A DNA stretch of 64,000 nucleotides from Phormidesmis sp963789215 (lineage in GTDB: Bacteria > Cyanobacteriota > Cyanobacteriia > Phormidesmidales > Phormidesmidaceae). The notes under the pieces were generated by a model. That model had not been told where the DNA came from. It did no database searches and saw nothing but the letters and a program-made list of their open reading frames with translations. A program made the position numbers and the translations under genes. Shown here piece by piece: positions 17,370-26,299 of the stretch. Position 1 is the stretch's first letter. Each line of letters begins with the position of its first letter. The stretch is taken from contig CAWBJY010000002.1 in the NCBI GenBank assembly GCA_963789215.1, positions 124,001-188,000 on the forward strand. The letters are read 5' to 3'.

Positions 17370-18836
17370 TTATGGTGGGGTGGCCCGAGTGCGGAAGAGG
17401 ACATCGCCATCTTTTACGGCGGCTAGCTCCAAATATACCGGCCCGGTAGGATAAATCGGCTGGCTGGCAAACGCCTGAATCTCTACCGGCCCGCCGTAGG
17501 CATCGACTTTCGTTAAGAAGTCGTTGAGCGGTTCTGGAAGACCACTCGCGATAATCGGTCGGTAGCGAACGATGCCGCTGCGGCGGGCTTCGAACTCTGC
17601 GGTAGCCTGAAGGATAATGAAGCGCTCGACGAGCCGGTCGTTGCGAATGTCTTCTGAACTGACGCGGACGCTCGCTAAAACGTCGCCCGGCTGATAGAGC
17701 ACTTGGTTGGGGACGGCTTCTACATTGACGAGCAGGCAAGGCGGGCCGGTTTTGCTGAGCGCATCGGCGATGCAGGGTTCGTTGATGACATAGTTGGCTG
17801 CTGAGGCTACTTTGATAACGTAGCTTTGGCTGTCGGCGATGGAGCGAACGATCTCGCTAACGACAATAGGATCGAATCGCAGCGTGAAGTTGTCTACGGT
17901 TTCGGTGCGCGGAAGTACGGTTTGAACGGCGAACCGATTGGCTTCAGCGAGCGCCTCCTCTACGGCTTGAACGGCGTTTTGCTCCGAGTCTGGCCGGGCC
18001 ACGGTGTAGGCGAGGGTTTGGTTACGGGCGATCGCCACATTTCCCAACCGCAGACCCTGAAACTCCTCTTCTAATCGAGAAATTTCTTCTGATAAAAACG
18101 CCTGCTGCGTTTGCAGTTCGCTCAGGCGTTTCTCACGTTCGGCAATTTCTGTATTGCGCTGGGCAATCTGCTGATCGCGCTCGGACAGCTCGGCGGTTCG
18201 CTGCTGTAATTCCCGATCGCGCTGGGTAATCTGTTCGTTGCGCTGGGCAATTTCGGCATTGCGCTGAGTGATTTCGCGATCGCGCTGAGCAATCCGCGAT
18301 CGCACCTCAGCCTGTTGAGCAATGAGCGACTCTCGCTCCGACCGCAAACCGCTAATTTCATCGCGCAAACTACCCGCCTGCTCCGATACCTCATCTAGCT
18401 GAGACTGCGTATCGAGCAGGTTAGACAGGGTTTCTTCTTCTCGAGCGATCGCCGTTTGTAGCGACTCATTCGTCTCTAACAGCCGCTCTTCTGCTTGTGT
18501 CTGAAGCTTCGTTGACTTAGAGAGCGTATCTTCAGCTTTTTCTTTTTCGGTTTGAGTTGCTTCTAAATCGGTCTGTGCTGCGGACAGCTCTGCTTGAATG
18601 TCGTCTAGCTGAAAAACGCCTTTGCGCAGGCTGCCATCGAGTAAAAAGAGCAGCGTCAGCGTAGCAAACGAGGCCATCATCCCCGTAACTACGCTGACTA
18701 GCGTCGCGGTTTGTCGGGGGCGCAGGTTGAACAGGCTCAGGCGGGATTTTCCCACCTTCATCCCAATGCGATCGCCCACTGTGGCAATCACACCGCCCAG
18801 ACAGGCTACTGCAAAAAATAATACAAATCCTGTCAT
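17370..18836 (-). CDS. DUF3084 coiled-coil membrane protein
   Basis: The 488-residue protein has two N-terminal membrane helices (GFVLFFAVACLGGVIATVG and LVSVVTGMMASFATLTLLFL), then a coiled coil from about residue 75 to 265, then a C-terminal alpha/beta domain starting near LGNVAIARNQTLAY. The coiled coil includes at least seven consecutive seven-residue units of the form AQRDREI, TQRNAEI, AQRNEQI, TQRDREL, which is an unusually regular heptad. DUF3084 is cyanobacterial and of unknown function. The membrane anchor plus rod suggests a structural or divisome-like role, which is inference only. Confidence 0.88.
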   Translation of the reverse strand: MTGFVLFFAVACLGGVIATVGDRIGMKVGKSRLSLFNLRPRQTATLVSVVTGMMASFATLTLLFLLDGSLRKGVFQLDDIQAELSAAQTDLEATQTEKEKAEDTLSKSTKLQTQAEERLLETNESLQTAIAREEETLSNLLDTQSQLDEVSEQAGSLRDEISGLRSERESLIAQQAEVRSRIAQRDREITQRNAEIAQRNEQITQRDRELQQRTAELSERDQQIAQRNTEIAEREKRLSELQTQQAFLSEEISRLEEEFQGLRLGNVAIARNQTLAYTVARPDSEQNAVQAVEEALAEANRFAVQTVLPRTETVDNFTLRFDPIVVSEIVRSIADSQSYVIKVASAANYVINEPCIADALSKTGPPCLLVNVEAVPNQVLYQPGDVLASVRVSSEDIRNDRLVERFIILQATAEFEARRSGIVRYRPIIASGLPEPLNDFLTKVDAYGGPVEIQAFASQPIYPTGPVYLELAAVKDGDVLFRTRATPP

Positions 18837-18942
18837 TCACCGCGAGCCGAAACCGTTGAGAGAGGCAAACTATGCGCAATCTATGTGTATAGGTTACTGT
18901 ACATCTCGGTTGCCTACGGTGGCACAATGGCGGCGTTGGCCT

Positions 18943-19614
18943 CTAGCTAAATTGCTGAGAAAGCGTGACTGCATCGTGCACAGTAATCTTTTTCTTATGA
19001 ATAGAGATCATGTCCTGCTCTCGCAGGTCACCTAGTAGCCGAGTCACCGTAACCCTGGTCGAACCAATCGCTTCTGCGATCGCCTGGTGAGATAGCTTTA
19101 GATCGATGGTGATGCCCGACTCGCCCGGAATTCCAAAGTCTCGACAAAGAATCAGTAAAAAGCTCACCAGCCGAGACCCCATATCTCTGTGGGCCAGGGT
19201 TTCGATCATCATCTCAGTTTGTAGAATGCGAGAAGACAAGCCGCGCAGCATAATAGACGACAGCTCAGGATGCTCTTGGAGCGCTGCGCTCACCTGATCG
19301 GCTTGCAAAGACATTAGCTCTACCGGGGTAAAAGCGACTGCGTGGTAAAAGCGATCGGATCTATCGCCTGTGATCAGTGAGAGCACGCCGAATACGCTGT
19401 TTTCTCTGAGCAAGGCAACGGTAATCTCTTCGCCCGCTTCGTACACTCGCGATAGTTTTACTGCACCTTTTGATAAAAAATACACGCGCTCTGCCGGATC
19501 GCCAGGAAAGAAAATGGTCTTATTCCGCTCGTAGGTCTCAACCATTGGCGGAAACCCACCGCCCGCCATAGCGCGGAACATGTCTGCGGTCTGAGTATTA
19601 GAGGCAACGACCAT
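18943..19614 (-). CDS. ntcA: global nitrogen regulator NtcA
   Basis: NtcA is the CRP-family activator that senses 2-oxoglutarate and controls nitrogen assimilation in cyanobacteria. The sequence shows the effector domain (FFPGDPAERVYFLSKGAVKL, VFGVLSLITGDRSDRFYHA) and the helix-turn-helix LSHQAIAEAIGSTRVTVTR. Starting at the ATG at 19614 gives 223 residues, the normal NtcA length; the frame is open 42 codons further upstream without family sequence. A perfect NtcA box lies 157 bp upstream, consistent with known autoregulation. Confidence 0.97.
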   Translation of the reverse strand: MVVASNTQTADMFRAMAGGGFPPMVETYERNKTIFFPGDPAERVYFLSKGAVKLSRVYEAGEEITVALLRENSVFGVLSLITGDRSDRFYHAVAFTPVELMSLQADQVSAALQEHPELSSIMLRGLSSRILQTEMMIETLAHRDMGSRLVSFLLILCRDFGIPGESGITIDLKLSHQAIAEAIGSTRVTVTRLLGDLREQDMISIHKKKITVHDAVTLSQQFS

Positions 19615-19770
19615 GAGAAAATCCGTGAGAGTGGAGGTAGAGGCTAGCGGGGGAGCTAGCGAAACATACCGGACGAGAATGCAGTGGACTAGCCGCATTA
19701 TATGGCGAATTGTCAGAGGACGCTCATCTGGCCATAACACTACTAAAACCTACCGGTCGAGGGGCCTTTT

Positions 19771-19784
19771 GTATTATTCAATAC
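19771..19784 (-). promoter_or_regulatory. NtcA binding site upstream of ntcA
   Basis: GTATTATTCAATAC matches the consensus GTA-N8-TAC exactly. TANNNT elements occur 18 and 28 bases downstream of it towards ntcA, not at the canonical 22-24, so the exact promoter is uncertain. Positive autoregulation of ntcA is known in cyanobacteria. Confidence 0.65.
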
Positions 19785-19841
19785 CAAACGGGTAAGACAT
19801 TGAGCATCTAGAACGATTAGATGGGCTTCATCAAACGTTGA

Positions 19842-20144
19842 TCAGTCTGAAATGGCGCTGGCGATCGCAGGATGAATTCCTTTTTGAAGCTGGTTTTGTG
19901 CCGCCATCACCGTATGCAGGCGGGCGTCGTCTTGAACGATGTAGCGAGACGAGCTGGCGTAAAAGAGAGAGAGCAATCCGGAGATATAGCGGCGCAATAA
20001 AGCTGATGGCGAACCAAAAAGCAACTTCGGGCGGTTTTGAGTGAAGGGGCAGACACCGGCTGAAAGGCAGATTCGATCGGGGGCATATTGGCCAAGCGAA
20101 AGGGATCCATAACAGGTTAGAGCCGTAACGATTGCTAGAATCAA
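19842..20144 (-). CDS. small secreted hypothetical protein
   Basis: The 100-residue ORF begins with a hydrophobic, signal-peptide-like segment (LAIVTALTCYGSLSLGQ), then has two cysteines (RICLSAGVCPF) and an amphipathic C-terminal part (YISGLLSLFYASSSRYIVQD). The composition looks like a real exported protein and the ORF is bounded by regulatory-size spacers. The only start is TTG and there is no clear ribosome-binding site. An antisense ORF on the plus strand is considered a shadow. Function unknown. Confidence 0.45.
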   Translation of the reverse strand: MILAIVTALTCYGSLSLGQYAPDRICLSAGVCPFTQNRPKLLFGSPSALLRRYISGLLSLFYASSSRYIVQDDARLHTVMAAQNQLQKGIHPAIASAISD

Positions 20145-20181
20145 AAGTAGACGATATTAGTTTTGATGCCTGGTAGTCGCG

Positions 20182-21141
20182 ATGAATGGACGTTTAGTAA
20201 CCGATAGGTACATCAATCCACTAACAGACTTCGGATTTAAACGTATCTTTGGTACAGAGCCAAACAAAGCGCTGCTCATTGATTTTCTAAACGTTATTCT
20301 TCCTAAAAAACATAGAATCAGCGATTTGAGCTACCGCAACAACGAGAATGTTGGGAACAACGCTCTAGATCGGAAAGCTATTTTTGACCTGTATTGTCAA
20401 AGTGAAAAGGGCGATCGCTTCATCGTCGAGATTCAAAAAGCCAAGCAAAACTTCTTCAAAGACAGAAGCCTCTACTACTCAACCTTTCCTATTCAAGAAC
20501 AGGCGCTCAAAGGCAACTTCTGGAACTACCATCTGTCACCGGTTTATACCGTAGGCATCTTAGACTTTGTGTTCGACGACCACAAAGACGACGAAACGCT
20601 ACTGCATACTGTAGAACTCAAAGATCAGCAGTGCAACGTCTTTTACGACAAGCTAAAGTTCATCTACTTGGAGCTACCCAAATTTCAGAAGCCCTTAGAA
20701 GCCCTAGAGAGCCATTTCGATAAATGGCTGTATTTACTACGGCACCTGCCTGACTTAGACGATCCCCCCGAGCTATTGCAAGAAAGCACGTTTATGCAGC
20801 TCTTCGAGATAGCAGAAATCGCTAACTTCTCGCCAGCAGAGCAGGGTGCCTACGAAGATAGCTTGAAGTACTATCGCGACCTGAACAACGTGGTAGACAC
20901 ATCGCGACAAGAAGGCCGCGAAGAAGGCCGTGAAGAAGGCCGTGAAAAGGGCCGTGAAGAAGAGGCCATCCGGATCGCTATTCGTCTTATAAAAAATCGG
21001 TTTGGTCAGTTATCACCCGGCGCTATTTCTAGCATTCAATCTTTATCCATAGAAGAATTAGAAGCCTTGATTGATGTACAGACAAGCTTTGAGAACTTGG
21101 ACGATCTGGACGTTTGGCTAGCGGAGCGTAGAGTTGGATGA
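20182..21141 (+). CDS. Rpn family recombination-promoting nuclease / PD-(D/E)XK transposase-like protein
   Basis: The 319-residue protein starts with NPLTDFGFKRIFGTEPNKAL and continues with a PD-(D/E)XK nuclease core (KAIFDLYCQ, then RFIVEIQKAKQ, giving D and ExQ-K residues). This defines the Rpn (YhgA-like, PDDEXK_2) family. Rpn proteins are DNA endonucleases that promote RecA-independent recombination and have been linked to phage defence. Before the C terminus lies a charged repeat of EEGR units (residues about 243-260) encoded by near-identical 12-bp DNA units; such repeat length is known to vary in this family. No terminal inverted repeats mark it as an active mobile element. Confidence 0.88.
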   Translation: MNGRLVTDRYINPLTDFGFKRIFGTEPNKALLIDFLNVILPKKHRISDLSYRNNENVGNNALDRKAIFDLYCQSEKGDRFIVEIQKAKQNFFKDRSLYYSTFPIQEQALKGNFWNYHLSPVYTVGILDFVFDDHKDDETLLHTVELKDQQCNVFYDKLKFIYLELPKFQKPLEALESHFDKWLYLLRHLPDLDDPPELLQESTFMQLFEIAEIANFSPAEQGAYEDSLKYYRDLNNVVDTSRQEGREEGREEGREKGREEEAIRIAIRLIKNRFGQLSPGAISSIQSLSIEELEALIDVQTSFENLDDLDVWLAERRVG

Positions 21142-21483
21142 TTGAAATGCACTCACCCCAAAGTCTTTGGCTCGATCGTCTACAGTCGGCTACTCACTAC
21201 AATAAGTGGATTTTCTCGCGCATTCAGCTACACCTTGGAGGCTGTACGTTAGAGGCCGTACGTTGAAAGTGGGCTGCGGCAACGGTAACTTTACGTCGTT
21301 TTCGCCGTCTGATGACTATTCTGATTACCATGTTGTTGGCTGCTCGTAATACCCTGTGATCGACATAAAAAAGGCTCCCCAACAGATTTGCTAGGAAGCC
21401 TCTTTCTCGAACAACAGGTTCAAATGACAAGCTCAAACAATAGGATCCTAGCGATCGCACTCACCGGATCTCTCCTTTATAGA
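21142..21483. other. intergenic region between convergent genes
   Basis: This 342 bp spacer holds a rho-independent terminator for the outer-membrane protein gene on the minus strand (21372-21401). A 78-codon minus-strand frame across it was judged spurious. Nothing else was recognised. Confidence 0.6.
21372..21401 (-). terminator. rho-independent terminator of the outer-membrane protein gene
   Basis: On the minus strand AGGCTTCC pairs with GGGAGCCT (one mismatch), followed by a run of T residues (A-run at 21367-21372 on the plus strand). It lies about 80 bp past the stop of the gene at 21484-22044. Confidence 0.65.
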
Positions 21484-22044
21484 CTAGAAGCGGTAGCCTA
21501 AGCCTGCTACAAAATCGACTCGCTGATCGTCTAGCGGCAGGTAGTTCACTGAGCCGTTAAGCGCGTAGCGGTTGCCTAACTGCAAGTCTGCGCCCGCAGT
21601 GGTGACGACCTGTAGCTCGGTAGAGTCGCCGGTGGTAACGCCGGCGCCTGCGCCGACGAAGGGCTGAAGTCTTCTGCTGCCATCGCCGTTGAAGTCGTAG
21701 GTGATAGGGGCTAGAACCGCGACGCCGCGATCGCCTTCATCGTTTTCTCTCACGCTAGTAATGACTTCTGGGCGCAGCGAGAAGTTGTTGGATAGGGCGT
21801 ACTTGCCGTTGACGACCGCGCCGTCGTTGCTGCCGCCGAAGCCGATGTAGTTGCCGCCTTTGATTGGCTGACCGATGCGTCGAGCTGGCGTTGTTGTCGT
21901 CGGCACCGTGCGTTCGCTGCGCTGAGAGACAATAGAAGGACCAACCGTAGCGCGATCGCCCATGGGATTAGCGCGAGCGGGAGAGACGAGAGCGCCGATA
22001 GAAAGAACAGCGAGCGGCAGCAACAGAGCAAAATTGATTTTCAT
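21484..22044 (-). CDS. outer-membrane beta-barrel-like protein
   Basis: The 186-residue protein has a clear signal peptide (INFALLLPLAVLSIGALVS, cleavage near ARA-NP) and alternating hydrophobic beta strands such as GNYIGFGGSNDGAVVNGKY and LQPFVGAGAGVTTG. It ends VDFVAGLGYRF, with the terminal aromatic residue typical of outer-membrane barrels. About eight strands are possible. The cargo or role is unknown. A 5' leader of at least 150 bp and its own terminator suggest it is monocistronic. Confidence 0.7.
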   Translation of the reverse strand: MKINFALLLPLAVLSIGALVSPARANPMGDRATVGPSIVSQRSERTVPTTTTPARRIGQPIKGGNYIGFGGSNDGAVVNGKYALSNNFSLRPEVITSVRENDEGDRGVAVLAPITYDFNGDGSRRLQPFVGAGAGVTTGDSTELQVVTTAGADLQLGNRYALNGSVNYLPLDDQRVDFVAGLGYRF

Positions 22045-22346
22045 AGAACGAACTCCTCAATAGATAATCTAAGACGCAGTAGAAGAGGAACAGACAAGCT
22101 GTTTTACTTGTGTGCGGCTGATGTTTTGATTATGTGGCATGTGCCAACTAAAGGAATTAGGCAGAGACCACTTGTTCGAGGTGTCCTTTGCAAGCCCTAT
22201 GCAATCAGGGATGCGAGCGTCTAAATATCGTTCTATCTACTGTGCCAGATAAGCAGATTGGCTTTGCATATCTGTTGTGGTTGAAATCTCTACATACAGA
22301 AACATACGCACAGCAACAGCCGTCTCTCTCAACTCTGAATTGCTTT
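22045..22346. other. intergenic region
   Basis: This 302 bp spacer lies between two minus-strand genes. It presumably contains the promoter of the barrel protein gene. An ORF of 68 codons on the plus strand runs into the transglycosylase gene antisense and has no protein-like character. Nothing else was seen. Confidence 0.5.
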
Positions 22347-23066
22347 TTACTGAGGATTGTCGTACAGGCGCTGAAGATAAGCTTCTCCGCCTAGCTGGTA
22401 CATCTGGGTGAGAATCCAGCTTTGGCGATCTATGACCTCCCAGGAAGGGGCGGCTACGCTGTAGAGTTCCGGGCCGGGTAGGACTGCCGCAAGCAGGGCA
22501 GCGTCTTCGGCGGTAAGATCGCGAGCGGAGATTTGAAAGAAGTACTGGCTGGTCGCTTCTACGCCAAAGGTGCGATCGCTAAATTGAGCAATGTTCAAGT
22601 ACACTTCCAAAATTCGCTGTTTGTTCCATATCAGCTCTATGAGGAAGGTTAGCCAGGCTTCTATCCCTTTGCGCAAAAAGCCCCCTCCTGGCCAAAGGAA
22701 CAGATTTTTTGCCACTTGCTGAGTAATCGTGCTAGCCCCGCGCAGGTTAGCTCCGCTTTCGGCATCTCTAAGCGCCTCGTTGATAGCGTCTAAATCGAAC
22801 CCGTTGTGCGCGGGGAATCGCTGGTCTTCGGCGGCGATCGCTGCGATCGCCATATTGGGCGAAATTTGCTCGAAGGGCTGCCAGACGTAAGCGTAGGGGC
22901 CGTTGCGCAAGGCGGTTTGCAGCATGAAGCTAGTGGTAATCGGGGGCACAAACCGCAGGAGCACTATTATGAGTGCCGACAGCACCCACAGCCCAAAAAA
23001 CAGGCGGACTATCCACCAGAGAATGCCAGATAGGCTGAAACGTCTTCTACTGGGTCTTCTATACAT
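22347..23066 (-). CDS. mtgA: monofunctional peptidoglycan transglycosylase (GT51)
   Basis: The 239-residue protein has one N-terminal membrane helix (WIVRLFFGLWVLSALIIVLL) and the GT51 glycosyltransferase domain. The motifs are AAEDQRFPAHNGFDLDAI (containing the catalytic Glu), RGASTITQQVAKNLFLWPG and KQRILEVYLNIAQF. It polymerises lipid II into glycan strands in the periplasm. No transpeptidase domain is present, so it is a monofunctional MtgA-type enzyme of normal length. Confidence 0.93.
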   Translation of the reverse strand: MYRRPSRRRFSLSGILWWIVRLFFGLWVLSALIIVLLRFVPPITTSFMLQTALRNGPYAYVWQPFEQISPNMAIAAIAAEDQRFPAHNGFDLDAINEALRDAESGANLRGASTITQQVAKNLFLWPGGGFLRKGIEAWLTFLIELIWNKQRILEVYLNIAQFSDRTFGVEATSQYFFQISARDLTAEDAALLAAVLPGPELYSVAAPSWEVIDRQSWILTQMYQLGGEAYLQRLYDNPQ

Positions 23067-23249
23067 AAAACATCACGACTCCTGGTTTAGCTTAGGCCAA
23101 CTAGGGGCTACTCGAAGTAATTAGGGCAATCGCGTATAGAGCGCCGCGTGTTGGTCTGCTTTAGCAGGCGATCGCTCATAGTGCCTGGCTCGTGATTGCT
23201 TTGAAATGAGCGATCGCACCTACTTCCCTATTGAAGAAGAGATCTCTAC

Positions 23250-23309
23250 GGATGCGAAATCGCTGAATGCGAAATCGCTGAATGCCAAATCGCTGAATGC
23301 TAAATTGCT
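23250..23309. repeat. four tandem 15-bp units overlapping a stop codon
   Basis: Units of G(A/G)ATGCGAAATCGCT occupy 23250-23264, 23265-23279, 23280-23294 and 23295-23309. Copies 1-3 differ at one position each and copy 4 at more. The last unit overlaps the stop codon of the minus-strand gene ending at 23308. Confidence 0.85.
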
Positions 23310-25521
23310 AAGCTTTAGCGACGAACGAATTAAACTGAGTGCCTGTATCGTCTCCCCATTCCCAGTTCGCGACTAAACCCACTCTCTGAATAGACAGCGG
23401 CTTGATTTTCGCATAGATATCGGTTAGCGCTCGGTATAGAACCGGTTCTTCGCCTAGGTAGACCGTGAAGTTGAGACCGTCGAACGCAATCCGAAACATC
23501 TGCTGCTGGCCCCACTGCACACGCGTTCCCACGTTGGTCCAAATGGCATCGTAAACCTCCTCGAATCCATCTATATGAAAGAAGGCGGAGATGGCGGCGC
23601 CGCCGTAGCCGTCGTCTAGCCATTGGTTAATGGTGATGTAGTTATCGGCATCTTGCCAGAAAATGAGACCGCCTCTGCCCTTTTCGTTTTGATGGCGAGC
23701 CGTTCCCGGTGGCAAAATATCGACGGCAACATCTGCGAAGCTGGGGTTTGACCAAGGGAGGGTGTAGGCGAGACGGCCTGGATTGGGCTGCGCTACAGAA
23801 GCCTTGACCTTGAGTGCGCCTTCTCCTGTGAGCTGCATTTGCCCGGTGCCCAACGTCTTTTGCCACTGGCCGTTGCCAACTTCAGCCGGACGCCCAGATA
23901 GCTCTCCTGGCGGGCCAGAAAAGCTATCGGCGATGTGGGTTTTGGTGCCTGCGGTGTGCCAGGGCGGCCCTAGCTTAAACTCGGCGGGAATGGGAATCTC
24001 TCGGGGATGGGCTTCTAGATGGGTAAATGTGGGGCCGCTGTTGTCTGGGGAGCCGTTTTTGTAGAGCAGTCCTATTTGGGCGATCGCACCTAATCGATCG
24101 TCCGTAAACCAGCGGTCGAACAGTAGCTGACCGTTGAGATAGAGACTGAACAACGAGCCGCTGTCTAAAATCTGCACGGCATTACGCCCTTCGCGTAGCC
24201 CATAGCTCTCCTCTACCGCAACTTTCGACCATTTGCCCTCGGTTTGCAGCCTAATTTGGCATTGGCCCTGCTCAAAAAACAGTCCCCAGGTGTTGCGCTC
24301 GTCTTGAGTTCGCCAGAGCAGGGCGCAAGCAGCTAGAGAATCGTCTGTATTGACGACATTAACGATGGCGTGAATCGCGCCCGCCGGTGTAGGCATTTCT
24401 AACAAAGCTAAACTGTTTTCGGTTCGAGCGGCCAAGCCCTGCGCTGTCTTTTCGAGCGTGCCTCGCAGAGGGTGCCAGCGTCCGCCCAGTTCAGCGGCCT
24501 GCTCTGTAAGAAGACTGACTTCATCTGCAATGAGCGTATCTGCGGTCTGCGCCGTGCCGTACCAGTTTGAGAGTGCGGGCACCTGCGCCGTCTGAAAATC
24601 GTAAACGCGCGTATCGACTCGAAAGCCTACCTGACCAAGCGCACCCTGATAAAGCCCTGCATACAGTTCGGCTGGCTCTGCCGACTGCGGATTGGGCGCG
24701 TCAATGCCAATTAGCCGCATGTTGGGAAAAGCGGCCAGTCCTTTCGCGTTGGCAACCGAGGCCGCATAGTAGGCTGCCCCCTGCTCACGCAGCAGAACCA
24801 GATAGTAGGTCTGCACGTTTTGCAGTCCCTGAAAAGCCGGGGTAAGCGAGGTATCTTCGGTGGAAAGGCGGCCACTATCGCAGCGCGTGCACAGTTCGCC
24901 ATTGTCCGGGCCTAGCGCTCGCACTACAATTGAATGCCCTTGTTTCGTAGGGTCGGCGGGCACCGCGCTAGAAAACCAGCCCAGGGCCAAGTTCTCCATT
25001 AGGTGGGTGTCTTGGCCGTCTTTTTTGAATCGGCGACGATGGTTGCGCGCCCAGCGGTAGAACTGCCTTGTCGTGCCCTGATGCTGCGAACTGCTGGCCC
25101 TGCGCCAGAGCCGATTGCCGATGGAATTTGCCTGAGTGCCGCGTACCCAGCGCCAGATTCTGCTTTTAAAGCTGTCTTCTCGGCTGTTGCCTTCGGACGT
25201 GTTGTGCCCGTTCAGCATAAAAATGGCTAGGGCAAGCCCGGCCCGCCTTTGAAAGGGGCCGTAGGCAATGCCCGCTCTCGCCCACCCCGGCGTAATCGGC
25301 GGCTGAATGCGCAGTGCGCCGTTGTCGATAGACATCAGCTTTTCAACGTCGATGCCGCGCCGCTGATGCCCGCTGATGGCCTGACTACCGATGACGCGCC
25401 CCGATTGGCGATCGCTAGAGAAATCATCGACGATAGTAGATGAAGCCGGATCTAGAGATTCGTTTGAGAGGGCTTTTGAGGTGTCTTTTGAGCTAGACGG
25501 TTGGGCGGTGGAAGATCTCAT
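23308..25521 (-). CDS. large protein with two concanavalin-like domains
   Basis: The 737-residue protein is not recognised as a named family. Residues about 330-520 (VNVVNTDDSLAACALLWRTQ, LGAIAQIGLLYKNG) and about 540-735 (GGLIFWQDADNYITINQWLD, QRVGLVANWEWGDD) each look like concanavalin/LamG-type jelly-roll modules that bind or act on sugars. The N-terminal third is Arg- and Ser-rich, contains a CTRCD motif and has no clear signal peptide. Its start overlaps the end of the PIG-L gene by 29 bp, and that gene overlaps the glycosyltransferase gene, so all three form an operon, probably for a cell-surface glycan. Confidence 0.6.
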   Translation of the reverse strand: MRSSTAQPSSSKDTSKALSNESLDPASSTIVDDFSSDRQSGRVIGSQAISGHQRRGIDVEKLMSIDNGALRIQPPITPGWARAGIAYGPFQRRAGLALAIFMLNGHNTSEGNSREDSFKSRIWRWVRGTQANSIGNRLWRRASSSQHQGTTRQFYRWARNHRRRFKKDGQDTHLMENLALGWFSSAVPADPTKQGHSIVVRALGPDNGELCTRCDSGRLSTEDTSLTPAFQGLQNVQTYYLVLLREQGAAYYAASVANAKGLAAFPNMRLIGIDAPNPQSAEPAELYAGLYQGALGQVGFRVDTRVYDFQTAQVPALSNWYGTAQTADTLIADEVSLLTEQAAELGGRWHPLRGTLEKTAQGLAARTENSLALLEMPTPAGAIHAIVNVVNTDDSLAACALLWRTQDERNTWGLFFEQGQCQIRLQTEGKWSKVAVEESYGLREGRNAVQILDSGSLFSLYLNGQLLFDRWFTDDRLGAIAQIGLLYKNGSPDNSGPTFTHLEAHPREIPIPAEFKLGPPWHTAGTKTHIADSFSGPPGELSGRPAEVGNGQWQKTLGTGQMQLTGEGALKVKASVAQPNPGRLAYTLPWSNPSFADVAVDILPPGTARHQNEKGRGGLIFWQDADNYITINQWLDDGYGGAAISAFFHIDGFEEVYDAIWTNVGTRVQWGQQQMFRIAFDGLNFTVYLGEEPVLYRALTDIYAKIKPLSIQRVGLVANWEWGDDTGTQFNSFVAKA

Positions 25522-26299
25522 AGTTCTGAAAAAAGCAGGCTAGAAAATCGCCTTGAGCGACTTCGCCTAGAATAGACCACTGAGGGTTGCCGTCGAGCTT
25601 GCTCATCTGTGAGGCATGTTGATTGAGAGCTGCTCTTTTTTGAGCGATCGCAGGTTCGATATAAACCGCGTGCTGAAAGTCTTTAAACATAGCGGCTCCA
25701 AAGCCACTGGCAACGCTGCGCTGAACCATTTTAAGCGCGTCTTTTTTGCCTTTGCCTACGGGCGGCATCCAGGGCCAGTGCTCCCAGTACCAGATGGGGT
25801 AGGCGTAGACCTGGGGCTGCGCCGACAGCCTTTTAATTGCGCCAACAACCGCATGATAGGTAGCCGCATGATCGGCCGGCGGCTCTAGATGGTAGGGCAC
25901 GAAAACTTCGTCTACCGGATAGGCCGTCAGCAGTTCGTAGACCCGATCGGTTGCGGCGTCTACATGCCGCTCGAGCTGACCGTCGCTAAAGTTCAAAAAG
26001 GTGATGTCTGCGGCCTCAATGCCTAATGCACGGGCGGCAGCAACGGCCTCCTGCTGTCGGATTTCACCTAGCTTAGCGGCGTCCATTAGGCTTGCGTGAG
26101 ACTGACTGCCGTCTGTCATAAAGACAAGCTTGACGGCTGCACCTGCCGCCAGCTTACGGATAATGGTGCCGCCGCATCCCAGGGTTTCGTCATCGGGATG
26201 GGGGGCAAATACGATCGCCGACTTGCTGAGATCGGCGATCGCCCGGTCGGCCATTACCTCGTTGAGCTGCTGCCGATAGCGCTGCTGTACCCAACTCAT
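25493..26299 (-). CDS. PIG-L family (LmbE-like) deacetylase
   Basis: The 268-residue protein has the zinc-binding motif VFAPHPDDETLGCGGTI near the N terminus and the later PYHLEPPADHAATYHAV stretch that supplies the third ligand. PIG-L enzymes remove acetyl groups from N-acetylglucosamine-containing substrates. The gene overlaps the upstream glycosyltransferase by four bases and the downstream concanavalin-like gene by 29. The substrate is likely the product of the adjacent glycosyltransferase, by context. Confidence 0.88.
   Translation of the reverse strand: MSWVQQRYRQQLNEVMADRAIADLSKSAIVFAPHPDDETLGCGGTIIRKLAAGAAVKLVFMTDGSQSHASLMDAAKLGEIRQQEAVAAARALGIEAADITFLNFSDGQLERHVDAATDRVYELLTAYPVDEVFVPYHLEPPADHAATYHAVVGAIKRLSAQPQVYAYPIWYWEHWPWMPPVGKGKKDALKMVQRSVASGFGAAMFKDFQHAVYIEPAIAQKRAALNQHASQMSKLDGNPQWSILGEVAQGDFLACFFQNYEIFHRPTV

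Noticed and set aside
21224..21460. 78-codon minus-strand frame
   Set aside because: It runs across the rho-independent terminator of the outer-membrane protein gene and its protein has no recognisable features.
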